Source: Dickeya dianthicola NCPPB 453
Lineage (GTDB): Bacteria > Pseudomonadota > Gammaproteobacteria > Enterobacterales > Enterobacteriaceae
Direction of reading: 5' to 3'
NCBI RefSeq assembly: GCF_000365305.1
Contig: NZ_CM001841.1
Coordinates: forward strand, 1,908,822-1,972,821
Length of the DNA stretch: 64,000 nt
Part shown: positions 62,149-64,000 of the stretch, one piece after another
Position numbering within the stretch: position 1 is the stretch's first letter
Layout of the letters: every line of letters begins with the position of its first letter
Notes under the pieces: generated by a model
What the model was told of the DNA's origin: nothing
The model's input: only the letters and a program-made list of their open reading frames with translations
The model's database searches: none
Program-made: the position numbers and the translations under genes

Positions 62149-63038
62149 TGCGAACCACTCAGCCGAAAACACTGCGTCGCAGTATGCTGTTCCTGCCGGG
62201 CGCCAATGCCGCCATGTTGTCCAATGCCTTTATCTACCAGCCGGACTCCATCATGTTCGACTTGGAAGACGCCGTGTCCCTGCGCGAGAAAGATACCGCG
62301 CGTCTGCTGGTATACCACGCGCTGCAGCACCCGATGTATCAGGGCATTGAAACCGTGGTGCGCATCAATCAGCTCAACACCCCGTTCGGTCTGAAAGACC
62401 TCGAAGCGGCGGTACGGGGCGGCGTGGATGTCATCCGTCTGCCGAAAACCGACTCCACCGATGATGTCGATGAATTAGAGCACCACTTGGTGCGCATTGA
62501 AAAAGCCTGCGGCCGTGAAGTCGGCTCGACCCGCATCATGGCGGCGATCGAGTCCGCGGTCGGGGTGATCAACGCGGTGTCCATCGCTCGCTCCTCTGAA
62601 CGTATGATCGGCATCGCGCTGGCGGCGTTCGACTATGTGATGGACATGCAGACCGAACGCGGCGACGGCACCGAGCTGTTCTATGCCCGCTGCGCGGTGC
62701 TGCACGCCGCCCGCGCCGCCGGTATCGACGCCTTTGACGTGGTGTACTCCAACGTCAACGACGAAGAGGGCTTCCTGAAAGAGGTGGATCTGATCCGCCG
62801 GCTGGGCTTCAACGGCAAGTCGCTGATCAACCCGCGTCAGATTGAACTGCTGCACAACGCCTACGCACCGACCCAGGATGAGGTGGACTACGCCCATCTG
62901 GTCATCAAGGCGGCGGAAGACGGCGAGCGCGCCGGGCTGGGGGTCATTTCACTGAACGGAAAAATGATCGATGGCCCGATTATCGACCACGCCCGCCGGG
63001 TGGTGGAGCGTGCGCTGGCGTCCGGCGTGCGCCAATAG
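62148..63038 (+). CDS. citE: Citrate lyase beta subunit (citryl-ACP lyase)
   Basis: 296 aa TIM-barrel lyase splitting citryl-ACP into oxaloacetate and acetyl-ACP. Conserved [12 protein letters not shown] at the N-terminus, metal-binding [14 protein letters not shown] (about 35) and [10 protein letters not shown] with [12 protein letters not shown] (about 125). Overlaps citD by one base. Confidence 0.96.
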   Translation: MRTTQPKTLRRSMLFLPGANAAMLSNAFIYQPDSIMFDLEDAVSLREKDTARLLVYHALQHPMYQGIETVVRINQLNTPFGLKDLEAAVRGGVDVIRLPKTDSTDDVDELEHHLVRIEKACGREVGSTRIMAAIESAVGVINAVSIARSSERMIGIALAAFDYVMDMQTERGDGTELFYARCAVLHAARAAGIDAFDVVYSNVNDEEGFLKEVDLIRRLGFNGKSLINPRQIELLHNAYAPTQDEVDYAHLVIKAAEDGERAGLGVISLNGKMIDGPIIDHARRVVERALASGVRQ

Positions 63039-63125
63039 CCGCCGGCTGGATAAACGCCGGGTTGATAAAAGACAGTTTTCCGCACGGGCCGCGTCAGCGG
63101 GCCGTTGCAATGACAGGATGGGATC

Positions 63126-64000
63126 ATGAGTAACTTTATTGAAGCACTGCAGACGCAATATCCGGAAAAAAGGCATCTGCAACGGTTCGTCAGTGCCAAC
63201 CACCGCACGCCCTGGCTGAATGACGCCACCGAAAAGCACCAGCGCAAGCTGTGTGCCGATCTGGACGAGGCCATTCGCAAAAGCGGGCTGCAGGACGGCA
63301 TGACCATTTCGTTCCACCACGCCTTCCGTGAAGGCGACAAAGTGATTAACCATGTGGTTGATACGCTGGCGCGTCTGGGGTTCAAAAACCTGACGCTGGC
63401 CTCCAGTTCGCTGATGACCTGCAACGCGCCGCTGATCGAGCATATCCGCAACGGCGTGATCACCCGCATTTATACCTCCGGCATGCGCGGCAAGCTGGCG
63501 GACGCCATCTCTCACGGCCTGATGACGGAGCCGGTGCAGATCCACTCCCACGGCGGCCGGGTGCATCTGTTGCAGAGCGGCGAGCTGAAGATTGACGTGG
63601 CGTTTCTCGGGGTTCCGAGCAGCGACGAATTCGGCAACGCCAACGGCACCTCGGGCAAATCCCGCTGCGGCTCGCTCGGCTACGCGATGGTGGATGCGCA
63701 CTATGCCCGCAAGGTGGTGCTGCTGACCGAAAGCCTGGTGCCGTTCCCCAACATGCCGGCCAGTCTGGTGCAGGACCAGGTGGACTTTGTGGTGCCGGTG
63801 GAGGAAGTGGGTGACCCGGCGAAAATCAGCGTTGGGGCGGCACGCGTCACCAGCAACCCGCGCGAACTGCTGATTGCCCGCCGCGCAGCGGACGTGATCG
63901 CCCATTCCGGCTATTTCAAACCGGGCTTTTCGATCCAGACCGGTTCCGGCGCGGCCTCGACCGCCTGCACCCGTTTTCTGGAAGACCGTATGCAGAAACA
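63126..64000 (+). CDS. citF: Citrate lyase alpha subunit (citrate-ACP transferase), cut by window end
   Basis: The frame is open from ATG 63126 to the right edge: 291 codons of a family that is usually about 510 aa. CoA-transferase-like subunit that exchanges acetyl for citryl on CitD. Start MSNFIEALQTQYPEKRHL is preceded by GACAGGATGGG; recognisable blocks are TISFHHAFREGDKVIN, SHGGRVHLL and FGNANGTSGKSRCGSLGYAM. citX and citG, needed to make the prosthetic group, would be expected beyond the edge. Confidence 0.95.
   Translation, partial: MSNFIEALQTQYPEKRHLQRFVSANHRTPWLNDATEKHQRKLCADLDEAIRKSGLQDGMTISFHHAFREGDKVINHVVDTLARLGFKNLTLASSSLMTCNAPLIEHIRNGVITRIYTSGMRGKLADAISHGLMTEPVQIHSHGGRVHLLQSGELKIDVAFLGVPSSDEFGNANGTSGKSRCGSLGYAMVDAHYARKVVLLTESLVPFPNMPASLVQDQVDFVVPVEEVGDPAKISVGAARVTSNPRELLIARRAADVIAHSGYFKPGFSIQTGSGAASTACTRFLEDRMQK

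Overview
The window is a stretch of an Enterobacterales chromosome. Nearly every housekeeping protein is close to its E. coli counterpart and gene order follows the E. coli 19-21 min region. Codon use, moderately high GC and the extra citrate genes suggest a soft-rot Pectobacteriaceae such as Dickeya; this is an inference from general resemblance, not from a database match.

Layout: (1) 0.2-3 kb, hcp-hcr, nitrosative-stress hydroxylamine/NO reductase and its reductase, both on the minus strand. (2) 3.2-23 kb, the conserved block ybjD, cspD/clpS-clpA, infA, aat, cydDC, trxB, lrp, ftsK, lolA, rarA, serS. Relative to E. coli it lacks ybjE-aqpZ, ybjX-macAB, the tRNA-Ser between clpA and infA, and dmsABC, although a dmsD-type chaperone gene sits after serS. 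(3) 23-28.5 kb, a variable segment with a DsbA-like CGWC protein, a secreted metallo-beta-lactamase-fold protein divergent from a LysR regulator, the MFS gene ycaD, and a second LysR regulator. (4) 29-41.4 kb, the anaerobic pyruvate block pflA, pflB, focA and ycaO, then serC-aroA, cmk, rpsA, ihfB. (5) 41.4-44.5 kb, a junction with two accessory genes: a large AT-richer amidohydrolase and an unrecognised secreted four-cysteine protein. (6) 44.6-53 kb, the complete histidine operon (hisL leader and attenuator, hisGDCBHAFI) with divergent yeeZ; in E. coli this lies elsewhere (about 44 min), so the junction is a synteny breakpoint. (7) 53-64 kb, a citrate island: a chemoreceptor with a large periplasmic domain, a CitA/CitB-type two-component system, a divergent 2-hydroxycarboxylate symporter, a fumarylacetoacetate-hydrolase-fold enzyme, and citC-citD-citE-citF (citF cut by the window edge).

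How they work together: citrate would be sensed by CitA/B and possibly by the chemoreceptor, imported by the symporter, and cleaved by citrate lyase to acetate and oxaloacetate. The FAH-fold enzyme sits where an oxaloacetate-processing step is needed, and pyruvate would feed PflB/FocA.

The most unusual sequence-level pattern is a set of short tandem duplications (14-23 bp units, 2-4 copies) in otherwise ordinary intergenic DNA. In hcr, cydC, serC and the chemoreceptor gene the repeat includes or abuts the stop codon. No tRNA, rRNA, CRISPR, prophage or insertion sequence was found.
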